Assembly (NCBI GenBank): GCA_036874045.1
Contig: JAZBRI010000008.1
Coordinates: forward strand, 11,733,001-11,797,000
Length of the DNA stretch: 64,000 bases
Reading direction: 5' to 3'
Source: Cymodocea nodosa
Lineage: Eukaryota > Streptophyta > Magnoliopsida > Alismatales > Cymodoceaceae
Shown here piece after piece: positions 49,096 to 60,702 of this stretch. Under the pieces are notes generated by a model, which made no database searches, was not told the DNA's origin, and saw nothing but the letters and a program-made list of their open reading frames with translations. Position numbers and translations under genes: made by a program. Numbering within the stretch: position 1 is the first letter of the stretch; every line of letters starts with the position of its first letter.

Positions 49096-50985
49096 TGTTA
49101 GTACCCTAGTATTTTGATAATGCAAAAACCTATGTGAGGAAACCAAATTGTATTTCACAGATATGATAGCTCAGCAAAAGATCAGAAAGCAGACGAATAG
49201 ATGGAGAAAGTTCTAGAAGATACTACTATAGAGCTACAGGAAAATCGGACAGTTGCAGGTCTAAGTATCTGAAGAGCAAGTTCAAAGCAGCAACAATACT
49301 ATCAGACAGTTAGAAGAATAACTATTCGAATTTACAAAGTCTTCGGAGAGTTATTTAATCAGATAGTTAAGGGGATTGAATGATCGGATAGTTAAGGAGT
49401 TAACTATCCGGAAGCTTAAAGGACTTTTCGAAGAGTTACAGGTATAACTATCCGAGAGTTAAGTCATTCAATAAACCACGTGTAGAAATACAGAACGGAA
49501 GCTTGAAGGACTTGTCAGAGAGTTAGATAACTATCTGAGTTTTCTTTTTGGAGAGTTAGATAACTATTCCAGTTTTTCGGTAAGTTATAGGCATAACTTT
49601 TCAGAACTTAAGTCATTTTATTACGCACGTGCAAAATGGAGAAGCCGGCAGTTGGAAGCTTAAAAGGGAAAATCAGAAAGTTAGATAACTATCCGAAATT
49701 TCAAAGAGAGTTTCGGTAAGTTACAGTTTAACTATCCGAAACTTAAGTCAGTAAATTTCCCACGTGCAGAATTCCAGACAAATGCTTAAATGGGCTTTCC
49801 GGAGAGTTAGAAAGATAACTATCTGAAATTTCAAAAGAGTTTCGGTGAGTTACAGTTTAACCATCCGAAACTTAAGTCATTGAATTTCCCACGTGTAGAA
49901 TTCTAGAAAGAAGTGCAAATAAGTTTTCGGAGAGTTAGAAAGATAACTATCCGAAATCCTAAAGCGTTTCGGTGAGTTACAGGGATAACCATCCGAAACT
50001 TAAGTCAGCCTTTATGCACGTGCTGAATTAAAGCAATCGGAAAGTTAACAGAGACAAACTATCTGACAAGAATATAACTAGTCGGTGAGTTACAGTTATA
50101 AGTATCTGATTGAATGACAGCTCACATTTAAATATTCTAGAATCCTACTTAGCAATAAAGGTTAAGTGATCTTTCGGTGAGTTACAGTTACTCTTTGGAG
50201 AGTTGCATAGCTAACTATCCGAAAGAACAGGAAAATCGAGAAGATATCTTGAAATGATTTTCTGAAAGGTCACTTACCGTATTGGGACTTGATCCTAATT
50301 AAGTATAGTAGAATACATCCGTTGGAGGAAAATATGATCGTTGTACATATCAAGTATATATACAAAATACAGACAACGGATATACGGTAGAGCTTACAAG
50401 TGAGATTATAGATACAATTATATACAGAGATACAATATACATTGCAGATCAATTAATGATATAGAAGAAAGCTAAAATTCAGTTCAACAAAGAATCGATT
50501 GAAAGTTGGATTTACACGAAGATTCTTAAAGCTCTCCATGTGCTAAAAGTCTGATCCAAGAAGGATCATTTGGTTCATGGCTTCAACCTGAAAGCTACAT
50601 TCAGTTGTTGGTTTGAGTTTTGACCTGAAATCTCAAGAGGTTGGTTTTCTGGAGTTTATATCTGAAAACTTCTGAGTGTTGGTTTTCTGGAGTTTATACC
50701 TGAAAACTTCTGTGTGGTTGGTTCTTGCTTCGACTTGAAAGTAAGTGTGTAAGTGTTGAGACACTTAGGAAGCCTAAGTGACCCTTGGGGGTGGACTAGC
50801 CAAGTTAGTAAACTACCTAAAATTCTCTTGTGTTTCTTACCTTTTTTTTCGCTATGCATGATATTTTTATCTGTTTATTACTTATGCAAACTGATTAATC
50901 AAATTAGTTAGTAAAGTGAAAAATAGGCTTAAATTCACTCTATTCTCCATTCACCCTCCTCTAGTGAAGCCATTCGTTCCTAACA
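49096..50985 (+). repeat. D1 5' LTR
   Basis: 1890 bp, TGTTAG...TCCTAACA. Repeat array at 49340-50220, with clear units such as 49928-50022: two imperfect palindromes, AACTTAAGTCA and CACGTG. A short tandem at 50640-50710 repeats TTGGTTTTCTGGAGTTTATA. The 3' end shares TTGGGGGTGGACTAGCC with C1. Confidence 0.94.
50355..50362 (+). promoter_or_regulatory. Candidate TATA box, D1 5' LTR
   Basis: TATATATA followed by CAAAATACAG, just downstream of the repeat array and matching the box in C1. Confidence 0.45.
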
Positions 50986-50987
50986 GT

Positions 50988-51000
50988 TGGTATTAGAGCC
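50988..51000 (+). other. D1 primer-binding site
   Basis: TGGTATTAGAGCC, 2 bp after the LTR; one C-to-T change within the 12-base initiator tRNA-Met type site. Confidence 0.88.
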
Positions 51001-51038
51001 AGGTTGATCTCTTTTTATAGATTTAACCATCTAAGACC

Positions 51039-52560
51039 ATGGCATCTTTTTACAGAGAGGGTCAGAACATCCATCGTCCTCCCCTATTTGATGGTATTAA
51101 TTATAATTATTGGAAAAACAAGATGGAATGTTTCCTTAGAAGCTCAGATGTGAGTTTATGGAAAATGGTTGTTCTAGGAACACCTATTCCACCTAGTCAT
51201 AAGGATGACTAGACTGAGGAGGATGAGAGAATCATTCAAATGGATGCTCGAGGGCTGAATATTATTTACTATGCCTTATCTGTTGAACAATATAATAAAG
51301 TTTCAACTTGTAAATCTGCTCACGAGGCTTGGAACACTCTTCAAATAACCTTTGAAGGAACCAGCCAAGTAAAAGACACTAAAATAAGCATTTTACTCAG
51401 AAAGCTTGAATTATTTAAAATACTTGATGATGAAACTATCACTGATATGTTTTCAAGATTCACTGAGATTATTAATGGCTTAAGAGGTTTGGGAAAAGAA
51501 TTTTCTTTCTGTGAACAGGTATAGAAAATCCTCAGAAGCTTAACTATGAAATGGAAGCAAAAGTTCACATCGATACAAGATTTCAAAGACCTCAACAAAT
51601 ACTCAGTAGAGGATCTAATGGGCAACCTGTTGGCCCATGAAGTTCAAATGAAGGAATGGAAAGTTGAGGAAGGTAATGGTAAAAAGAAAACTGAAACAAA
51701 GAAAGAACTTGCCTTTCCATCAACATAGGAACTTCAAAGCTCGGATGATGATGAAGTTGTGCTATTGGCTAGAAAATTCAGAAAATGGATGAAGAAAAAG
51801 AATCATGCTAGCACATCAAAAAGCAATGCACCAATATGCTTTAAATGCAAGAAGTAGGGACATATACAACCTGATTGTCCACTGCAACAAGAAGAAGAAA
51901 AAGAAATGAAGAAGAAGAAGAGGAGCTACAAAAAGAAAAAGGCATTGAAGGCTGCTTGAGATGACAGTAGTTCTTCTAGTAGCTCATCTAGTTCAGATGA
52001 AGAGGTACTAGTAAACGTGTGCTATACAGCACAAGAGGTATGTTCCACTTCATCTCAAAGTGATTCTGATGTAGACAATGATAATCTAGATGTAAATATT
52101 CTTTTGTCTACTGTTGACAGTTTATATGTTAAATGCAAAAAGTATAAAAAGGAAATTAAGCATTTAACTGCATGTTTAAAAGAAGCACATACTGAACTTG
52201 AAAATCTGCATGTTGAAGATAGGAAATGCTATAATGATGAACTGATAAATGAAAATGAAAAATTGAAATCTGAAATCACTAATTTGAAAAATACTATGCA
52301 TAAATTTACCAATGGATAGAAAGGATTAGATCAAATCATTGGTTCTCAAAGATACAGTTCTAATAAACTTGGCCTAGGGTATGCTACTCCACATGAAATA
52401 CCCTATTGTGGTGGTGTTATCCGATCTTATAGAGATGGTACAACAGTGTTTGCCATCAAAAGAAGATCTGGTTCAATGTGGCTGCCGAAAGGCAATAAAC
52501 TAAATAGTCAGGACTAACACTTATGGACCCAAGAAAGTATGGGTACCAAAATCTATTTCT
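51039..52560 (+). pseudogene. D1 gag (broken)
   Basis: ATG 51039, MASFYREGQNIHRPPLFDG, then LWKMVVLGTPIPP, DARGLNIIYYALSVEQYNKV, and YSVEDLMGNLLAHEVQMKEW. The knuckle CFKCKK-stop-GHIQPDC (about 51838-51880) keeps all four metal ligands around a nonsense codon. Ser-rich stretch 51965-51995, coiled coil 52080-52310, and YCGGVIRSYRDGTTVFAIKRR. Stops: about 51210, 51523, 51726, 51855, 51958 and 52317. A frameshift near 52515 precedes the WVPKSISV end. It aligns with C1 gag over its full length. Confidence 0.9.
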
Positions 52561-54050
52561 GTTTGAATTGCAGGATTATATGGTTTAGGGGGAGTAATTG
52601 ATCTATAGCTCCAAACCAGTTATGATAGTAAAATTTTGGTATTACAAGAGGCACCATAAATTGGTAGAAAGTGCTCACTTAGACTGAGTGAAAATTGTGC
52701 CTAAAATCTTGATGCTCAAGGAGAGAAATATGTGCAACAGTTAGAAACAAGTGTTATCAGAATAAGCAAAATGTCGTGAAGAGAAATTTTTTTTTAGAAG
52801 CCAAACAGTTGATAACTAGTTAAGAATCAGTTATGATATTCTGAAATTAACAATTGGCATCAAAAGTAGCATTAATGATTGAATCATGTTCTTTAAAGGA
52901 AACAAGGCTTACACGAGCCAAGTTGAATGACTACAAATGCAGGGAAATCAGATTCATCAAAGGACAACCAAAATCTGCAGTAGACAGATTATAGTCTTCA
53001 AATTATCTACTACAAATAGAAGAACCACTTGAAACAAAGATCCAAGAGAAGATAAACGAATTGGAGTCAAAAGCAAATTGATTGAAAATCTTTTATGATA
53101 TTTTTGATTAACAATTGGTATTTAGTTCAATTGGTATCATATATGACATTCATTTTGCAGAACAGGTGCAATAAATTTGTCTTCAAGGAAAAACATATAA
53201 GTAGGGGGAGAACCTACTATATGAAGAGAATTCAGAATGTTACTTCAGTACAAAATAAAAGTGTTTAAAGAGGGCATGCATATAGGGAGAGAGCCTATAG
53301 CTTGCTATTATAAATCAGAGAACCTCTATACAGATAGGGGGAGAGCATGTGGCAGAAATTAACTGCATATTTATAAATTGCTACATTAACTATTGGCATT
53401 TCACTATTTTCAGTTTTTACAGATGATGCAATAATTACACGAAAACAAAGGAAGAAATATCACAAATCAGGAGAGCAATTATTGACTTCTCAGATGATAG
53501 AATGTCAACAACTGGCATCAGACAAGGATTAAGGAAATTGACACTTCAATTGATACTGTGCTCGAATAAGAAAAGAAAGGCAACACAAATCAAAGGAAAA
53601 GAAAAAAATAGGCTGCAAATCAACAATTGAGATCTACACATCAACAGTCTACATTTGATGGAAAATCAAAAATTGGTATTTGAAGATATTGATGCATTTG
53701 ATTCATTTCACAACTTGATATCTAACGGGAATATAGAGATCAGAAAATTGGTATATCATCAGATACAAATTTAATGACAAAACGGGGAGAAGAAAATTCA
53801 GCAAAAGAAAATTGTGGAACTCCTTTTATCTAATGACAAAAAGGGGGAGAAGAATATAGAAAATTACATAGAAGGCAGGGGGAGCATTCCCAGCACACAA
53901 ACAAGGCGAGAATTTAACTTCATTGTATTATATTCATTGTAAATATTTGCTTTAATTAGTTTTTGTGTGATTCAATGTATAGCAACAATCTAGGGAGTGA
54001 AATAGGGAGTGAAATACATGTAATTTAATGTAAAGGATTTTGTCATTATT
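52561..54050 (+). other. D1 non-coding interior
   Basis: No gene is seen. Two kinds of short motif recur: purine tracts (TAGGGGGAG at 53202; TAGGGAGAGA at 53283; TAGGGGGAGAG at 53335; AACGGGGAGA at 53781; AAAAAGGGGGAGA at 53838; CAGGGGGAGC at 53876) and ATTGG(T/C)AT words (52853, 53113, 53130, 53391, 53673, 53747, with CTGGCATC at 53512), which resemble the start of the primer site. Confidence 0.65.
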
Positions 54051-54064
54051 AAAAAGGGGGAGAT
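54051..54064 (+). other. D1 polypurine tract
   Basis: AAAAAGGGGGAGAT directly before the 3' LTR. Confidence 0.9.
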
Positions 54065-55955
54065 TGTTAGGACCCTAGTATTTTGATAATGCAAAAACCT
54101 ATGTGAGGAAACCAAATTGTATTTCACAGATATGATAGCTCAACAAAAGATCAGAAAGTAGACGAATAGATGGAGAAAGTTCCAGAAGATACTACTATAG
54201 AGCTATAAGAAAATTAGACAGTTACAAGTCTAAGTATCCAAAGAGCAAGTTCAAAGCAGCAGCAATACTATTGGATAGTTAAAAGAATAATTATCCGATT
54301 TTACAAAGCCTTCGAAGAGTTATTTAATCAGATAGTTAAGGGGATTGAATGATCAGATAGTTAAGGAGTTAACTATCTGGAAGCTTAAAGGACTTTTCGG
54401 AGAGTTACAGGTATAACTATCTGAGAGTTAAGTCATTCAATAAACCACGTGCAGAAATACAGAACGGAAGCTTAAAGGACTTGTCAAAGAGTTAGATAAC
54501 TATTCGAGCTTTCTTTTTAGAGAGTTAGATAACTATTCAATTTTTTCGGTAAGTTATAGGTATAACTTTTCGGAACTTAAGTCATTTTATTACGCACGTG
54601 CAAAATGGAGAAGCTGACAATTGAAAGCTTAAAAGGGTAAATTGGAGAGTTAGATAACTATTCGAAATTTCAAAGAGAGTTTCGGTAAGTTACAGTTTAA
54701 CTATCCGAAACTTAAGTCAGTAAATTTCTCATGTGCAGAATTCTAGACAATGCTCAAATGGGTTTTTCGAAGAGTTAGAAAGATAACTATCCGAAATTTC
54801 AAAAGAGTTTCGGTGGGTTACAGTTTAACCATCTGAAACTTAAGTCACTGAATTTTCCACTTGTAGAATTCCAGAAAGAAGTGCAAATAAGTTTTCGGAG
54901 AGTTAGAAAGATAACTATCCAAAATCCTAAAGCGTTTCGGTGAGTTACAGGGATAACCATCAGAAACTTAAGTCAGCCTTTATGCACGTGCTAAATTAAA
55001 GCAATCGAAAATTTAACAGAGACAAACTATCCGATAAGAATATAACTGGTCGGTGAGTTACAGTTATAAGTATCCAATTGAATGACAGCTCACATTTAAA
55101 TATTCTAGAATCCTACCTGGAAGTAAATGTTAAGTGATCTTTCGGTGAGTTACAGTTACTCTTCGGAGAGTTGCATAGCTAACTATCCGAAAGAACAGGA
55201 AAATCGAGAAGATATCTTGAAACGATTTTCTGAACGGTCACTTGCCGTATTGGGACTTGATCCTAATCAAGTATAGTAGAATACATCCATTGGAGGAAAA
55301 TATGATCGTTGAACATATCAAGTATATATACAAAATATAGACAACGGATATATGGTAGAGCTTACAAGTGAGATTATAGATACAATTACATATAGAGATA
55401 CAGTATACATTGCAGATCAATTAATGATATAGAAGAAAGCTCAAATTCAGTTCAACAAAGAATCGATTGAAAGTTGGATTTACACGAAGATTCTTAAAGC
55501 TCTCCATGTGCTGAAAGTCTGATCCAAGAAGGATCATTTGGTTCGTGGCTTCAACCTGAAAGCTACATTCAGTTGTTGGTTTGAGTTTCGACCTGAAAAC
55601 TCAAGAGGTTGGTTTTCTAGAGTTTATACCTGAAAACTTCTAAGTGTTGGTTTTCTAGAGTTTATACCTGAAAACTTCTGTGTGGTTGGTTCTTGCTTCC
55701 ACCTAAAAGCAAGTGTGTAAGTGTTGAGACACTTAGTGAATCCCAAGTGACCCTTGCGGGTGGACTAGCCGAGTTGGTGAACCACCTAAAATTCTCTTGT
55801 GTTTCTTACCTTTTTTTCTGCTGTGCATGATATTTTTATCTATTTATTACTTATGCAAACTAATTAATCAAATTAGTTAGTAAAGTGAAAAATAGGCTTA
55901 AATTCACTTTGTTCTCCATTCACCCCCCCTCTAGTGAAGCCATTCGTTCCTAACA
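54065..55955 (+). repeat. D1 3' LTR
   Basis: 1891 bp, TGTTAGG...TCCTAACA. Same array and TATA region as the 5' copy, with scattered transitions. Confidence 0.94.
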
Positions 55956-55960
55956 AAATC
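55956..55960. repeat. Target-site duplication of D1, right copy
   Basis: AAATC, matching 49091-49095. Confidence 0.92.
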
Positions 55961-56662
55961 ATTGTTAGAATCACTAGTGACTTCTGAGACTTTATCAACC
56001 TCAAAAGCCAGATCCCTTCTAGGATTTTTCCCTTTTGGATATAAATGTTGTACTTCATAGGCTGTTAGATTTCCTATGAGATCATCAAGAGTATATGTAT
56101 TTAAGTTTTTGGACTCTTCAATAGATGTTGTCTTTTGAGCCCAAATTTTAGTTAAAGATCTAAGGATCTTTCTTACCAAGTCTTTTTCCTTGAATTTCTT
56201 GCCTAAAGATTTTAATGAATTTACAATCTCAAGAAAATGGGAAAACATGTCAGAGATACATTCATTTTCGTGCATTTTAAAAAGCTCATATTTATGTACT
56301 AACATATTGATCTTAGATTCCTTGACCTGATTAGTACCTTCATTGGCAACTTCTAAAGTATGCCATATCTCATATGCAGTTTGATATGCAGAAACTTTAT
56401 TAAATTGATCATGAGATAAAGCACAAAACAAGATGTTTAAACCTTTAGCATTCAGTGTCATTCACTCCTTTTCATCAAAAGTCCAAGTATCATATGGAGT
56501 CGTAACTAACATTATAGGATTGCTAATTATATGCCATAGTTTGAAATCAATTGATTGAAAGAATACTTTCATCCTATATTTTCAGTAGCCATAATTGCTA
56601 CCTTCGAACATAGGAGGACAATTAGTGGTCTGTCCTTCAGTCATAATTTCAAAATTGTCCAT
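55961..56662 (-). pseudogene. A2 gag, N-terminal part
   Basis: ATG 56662 (MDNFEIMTEGQTTNCPP), then a stop near 56583 (Trp codon changed), LWHIISNPI, a stop at about 56464, and an open run MTLNAKGLNILFCALSHDQF to VTSDSNNDF, where D1 interrupts. It continues at 49090 with LLLLTRKFRNLL. It provides the CAG that became TAG 400 in A1. Confidence 0.9.
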
Positions 56663-56801
56663 TTTAAACAAATGATCCAAAGTAAATGACAAGGAAAACT
56701 GATTCCTAAATAGAGAATTGAAGGCTTTACGGATGCTTTAAACAGTTTAAGTGCACTGATACTAGTTGTAGCAGATCGTAGTAAATAAGTAAAAAACAGT
56801 A

Positions 56802-56813
56802 GCTCTGATACCA
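56802..56813 (-). other. A2 primer-binding site
   Basis: TGGTATCAGAGC on the minus strand, 2 bp from the LTR. Confidence 0.9.
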
Positions 56814-56815
56814 GT

Positions 56816-57993
56816 TGTAGGATTGTTTGTATCACAAGAGGGGGGGAAAATTGTGTCTTTAGCAATTAAATACTAGTAGATAAAACAAGAACACAAAATA
56901 CTCGTAAATGAAATTCTATTCTTTTATTTCAAGACAGAATTTACAATATCTTTTCAACTCAATTCCCTTCTTGATGGTTTTGATATAGAAATGTTTGATA
57001 TATAATTCGAATATAATAATGAAGCACTTATTGAAAACTAATTTCGAATTGTATAAAACCTGATCTTTCTTTGTCTTTGCTCAGCTTCTATATCTCTTCT
57101 TCTCTAGTTGTCGAATTTCTAAACTTCTTACGTTTGCAGCTCCTTTTCTAAAATTGCTTGGAATTTCGAACTTCTTCTGATGTTGGAGAAAAATTCAGAA
57201 TATGAATATTCAAACTTAACTTTTCAGTTAGGGATCCGGATTGAATATTTAGACTTGGTTTTCGAGATTGGGATGCTCCTTTGTAATGTAGCTCGTACTC
57301 TCTATTAGTAGTTGAACTCTATTGTCTTTCACCTTCAGGATATTCATCCACTTGATCCACAATCCATAATCCACATACTAATTTTCTCTTTAATCCGAAT
57401 TACTTTCTATTTTAATTTCCACTTTCTCCACTAACATTTTGAATTTCCACGATCTCCACTTCATAGATTCATCGAAATTTTAACTTCTAAGTCTTCTTTT
57501 TAGTCGAACATTTATCCTTTAAGTCCTGTAAAAACTCGAACACTTATCTTTTAATTGTTCGAGATTTTGCACCTGCAAAACACATGACTGAATAAAGAAA
57601 CTTATCTGTTCGTTAGTCCTTTTATAAAACTCGAATAGTTATCTATCCATGCGTATAAAAACTCGAACAGTTATCTAACTATTCGATTTTACATTACCAA
57701 ACGCACATGGAAAAACACATGATAACGTAAAACATTAAAAACACACGTGTAGATAACCTTAACTATACGAGTTTTTAACATAAAGTATTCGACAAAAACG
57801 AAACGTTAACTATCTGAAAGTTTAACTATTGCAAATCTAACTCTTCGGAAATCTTTAATTTATCTGACATAAAAATGAAACTTTTCGATAATCTGTTAAC
57901 TATTATACTTAGAGAAATATACTTAGAGAATATTATGTAGACTTATTTAAATACGATAATAAAGCATATATCATCAAAATTAAATACCTAACA
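56816..57993 (-). repeat. A2 5' LTR
   Basis: 1178 bp, TGTTAGG...ATCCTACA on the minus strand, matching 62597-63780. Its 3'-coordinate half (57500-57900) carries scattered AACTCGAA, AACTATCCGAA-like and ACACGTGT words but no clean tandem array. Confidence 0.92.
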
Positions 57994-60161
57994 ACTTGTT
58001 TTAAGAAAATACTTCAAGTGGACAAAAGGTTAGCAAAAATTTACAGTGAATACTTCTTTTCTAAAGAAATACTAGATGAAGTTAGACAAGAACTTCAAAA
58101 TACAGATGCCAGTATTATATACATGGGTATTTGAAGTAAATATGATAGAGAATATAGAATTAAATGTGTTGAGATTGCATTTCTCGAACAGTATGCAAAA
58201 TATATGGAAAAAGGTTTAGGTTCATCAAATAGAATTCCTCAAACTCCTCTAAGTGGTACACAACTACATGCATTTGAGGAAAAACATGAATCTGCTATAC
58301 CTACTCCTTCGTATTCAAAAGAAGTAGAATCAAATATTGCTATAGATAAAAGAAAAGTTGAAGGTCTTCGAAAGGCAGTTGTAATAGAAAGTGCCTTAGA
58401 AGAATTAAAACAGAAAACTTTTATGGAACAATTTGAAAAGAAAACAATAATACTTGAAGAGGAGAAACAAAAGTGTTATAGAAGAAGAAAAATGAGAAAA
58501 ATTATGACTAAGGAAACAAAGTCTGCTGGAAAAGGAAAATCGAATGAGCATTTATTTCCAAAGGACAATGTATGTCTAGACATTGTACCTTATAGTGCAT
58601 CTAATAAAATCATTATTTCCAAGCATACTAAAACTGATGAAGATAATGAGACTTTATTTTCTCTTGTTAGAAAACTTGAGAAGAAATCCAAGTCAAATAT
58701 GAGCTCAAGTTTTTCTATTAGTACAAGTCCTGATAATGTAGAAATTGACAAATCAGAGCATAAGGCAACTGACAATGAACAAGTTATTGCAGATATAATT
58801 GACAATGTTGAGGTAGTAACTAATTCATAGGCTGAGTTGTCTAGAGTAGCGGATATTGAAAAAGGTAAGACTCCAGAAGAGCTAAATGTCAACCAGCCTT
58901 CTTCAAAATCTATAGAAGCAAAGTTTGAGAATTCACAACATGTATCAATGGAGATATCTGTTGAACAAAATGAACAATTACAGACAGATACACCAGTTGT
59001 AGAATTTGTGGAAAAATTGAACTCTGAACATTCTATAGAGACTGAACAGATGAATGTTGAGCATATTGAGCATGTTCCTTACACTATTGAAGTTGGAGAA
59101 TCAAGTGTACATACGCAGCTTCAAGAAAATATTTTCACAAAGGAACAACATGACATTCATTTTGAAGAAGAGGTTCTTGAAGATGAATTAAACTCTGAAT
59201 CACGGCTTCAAGTATCGCCTTCTTTGTGTATAGTATTACAAATTCAAGGTAATTCAATTTCTTTTAGATCTGAGGAAGCATTGTAGAAATACAATAATCT
59301 GATTACATGTCAGATTCTACATGCACGACCAATAAAATTTATAAATTTGATTGATATGAGAGATCTATTTGAGTATCAAGGCCTCATTTAATTCTTGCCA
59401 GTTGGAACGAAATGGAAGCAATACAAAGAGCTTATTGCAACTTTTTATAGCAATCTGGTTAAGAATGAAAATATACTGAAAACTCAAATAAATAAACAAG
59501 AGTTAATATTATCTCCTAAATTAATTTTTGAAGTTTTGGGATTAAAGAATAAAGGTGTTGTTGTTACAAACAAATTTGACATGATTAGACAACTGGAATG
59601 GAATATTCAGTCTTTATCAAAAATTCTAGATGTATATACTGAAATGAGACTCATGGAAAATCTAAATGTAGAGGCAAGATTTATTGCAAATATATTGCAT
59701 GCTAATTTATTTCAGAGAGTCGGACACAATATGGAAGTCAGTAGAAGCTGTTTATATGCAACTTATGGTCTGCAGAATAGAATTCAAATCAATTGGTTTG
59801 ATGTTTTACTTCTCAACTATAGCATATGAGTTCAAAGTTATTTTTTGGTGATGTTGTATGTAGACTCCTTGCAAGCCAATTGAATTTATCTGACTGATCC
59901 TCTGAAACTAAAGGCATGAGAGCTTTTAGTGTAAAAGATTTGCAAAAATTCCAAGCCTTGCATCAACCTCAACAACAACAACCAACATATTGTACAGAAC
60001 AGATTCAACCACAACAGCCAAGTTATTCAGTTCAAGTAGAACAGCAACCCTAGATACCTCCTGACCTAGATGATGTGCTTAATGAAATTAGAAATGATAT
60101 TAGGCATCTAGGAGATAAAATATGTAATGCTATAAGTGATATACTTAGGAGGAATAGATAA
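57994..60161 (+). pseudogene. B3 ORF3
   Basis: Enters at KKILQVDKRLAKIYSEYFF and runs to the stop at 60159. It keeps the Lys/Glu-rich middle (58204-58830), MSRVADIEKGKTPEEL, and the conserved domain 59300-59880 with MRDLFEYQG, IATFYSNLVK, SPKLIFEVLGLKN, ARFIANILHANLFQR, followed by a Gln-rich tail and DILRRNR. Stops at 58132 (CGA to TGA), 58828, 59284 and 59387; a 1-bp deletion near 59806 shifts the frame before SSKLFFGD. Otherwise collinear with B1 ORF3. Confidence 0.86.
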
Positions 60162-60702
60162 CTATCTATTTGCTTGTATCTGAATACAAAATGTAATGCT
60201 TGTATTCATTGTTTGATTCATTGACCAATACATTTTTCTATAAATGTTTACAATTCTTATTATTGTTTACAGAAAGTGTTGTTGTAAATATGTCTCTTGC
60301 TATATATATTATGTGTAATAATCTTTTTGATTAATGATAAAAAAGGGAAACATGTTATAAAAGAAGATGATTATGATTTTAATTGCATATATTATAAAGG
60401 GAGATGATATTTATATGGTTATTGTAATCTGACAGATGATAATGTAATCTGAAAGAAAATTATATGGTTATTAAATTATATAATGAAAGGGGGAGAAATG
60501 ACACTTATGTAATTATTGACATCTGGAAGTTTTATTTCTAAAAGGTGAAATTTACACAAACAATAGAAATAAGCTTAAGTGAACTTAAGTTAACAAACTT
60601 CTTTGTTGAATTAAAAGTTAACCCAACGAAGGTGCTTTGTTGAGTTAAATATATTTCATAATTGATTTAATATGGTTTTGTCATCATCGAAAAGGGGGAG
60701 AT
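60162..60702 (+). other. B3 3' untranslated stretch and polypurine tract
   Basis: AT-rich, no gene. It contains GAAAGGGGGAGAAATG near 60486 and the main tract CGAAAAGGGGGAGAT at 60688-60702, touching the LTR. Confidence 0.75.

Larger units (their letters stand above)
49096..55955 (+). mobile_element. Non-autonomous gag-only element D1, inserted in A2 gag
   Basis: A 6.86-kb element with 1890-bp LTRs, primer site, polypurine tract and AAATC duplications. The 3.08-kb interior holds only gag (51039-52560) and about 1.5 kb of non-coding sequence. No protease, integrase, RT or RNase H words are found on either strand. This is the layout of plant terminal-repeat elements with a GAG domain (TR-GAG). 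Gag and the LTR 3' end resemble C1, suggesting a C-like element supplied the enzymes. Confidence 0.92.
41537..57993 (-). mobile_element. Ty1/Copia element A2, truncated, carrying D1
   Basis: A minus-strand family-A element: 5' LTR 56816-57993, gag-pol split by D1, spacer and an incomplete ORF3. Its 3' end is lost at the 41536 junction. ACTTG at 57994-57998 is the expected right target duplication. It is the sister copy that shows what A1's stop codons originally encoded. Confidence 0.88.

Noticed and set aside
50270-50452. 60-codon minus frame present in both D1 LTRs (also 55238).
   Set aside because: Same reason: duplicated because LTRs are identical at insertion; no protein motif.
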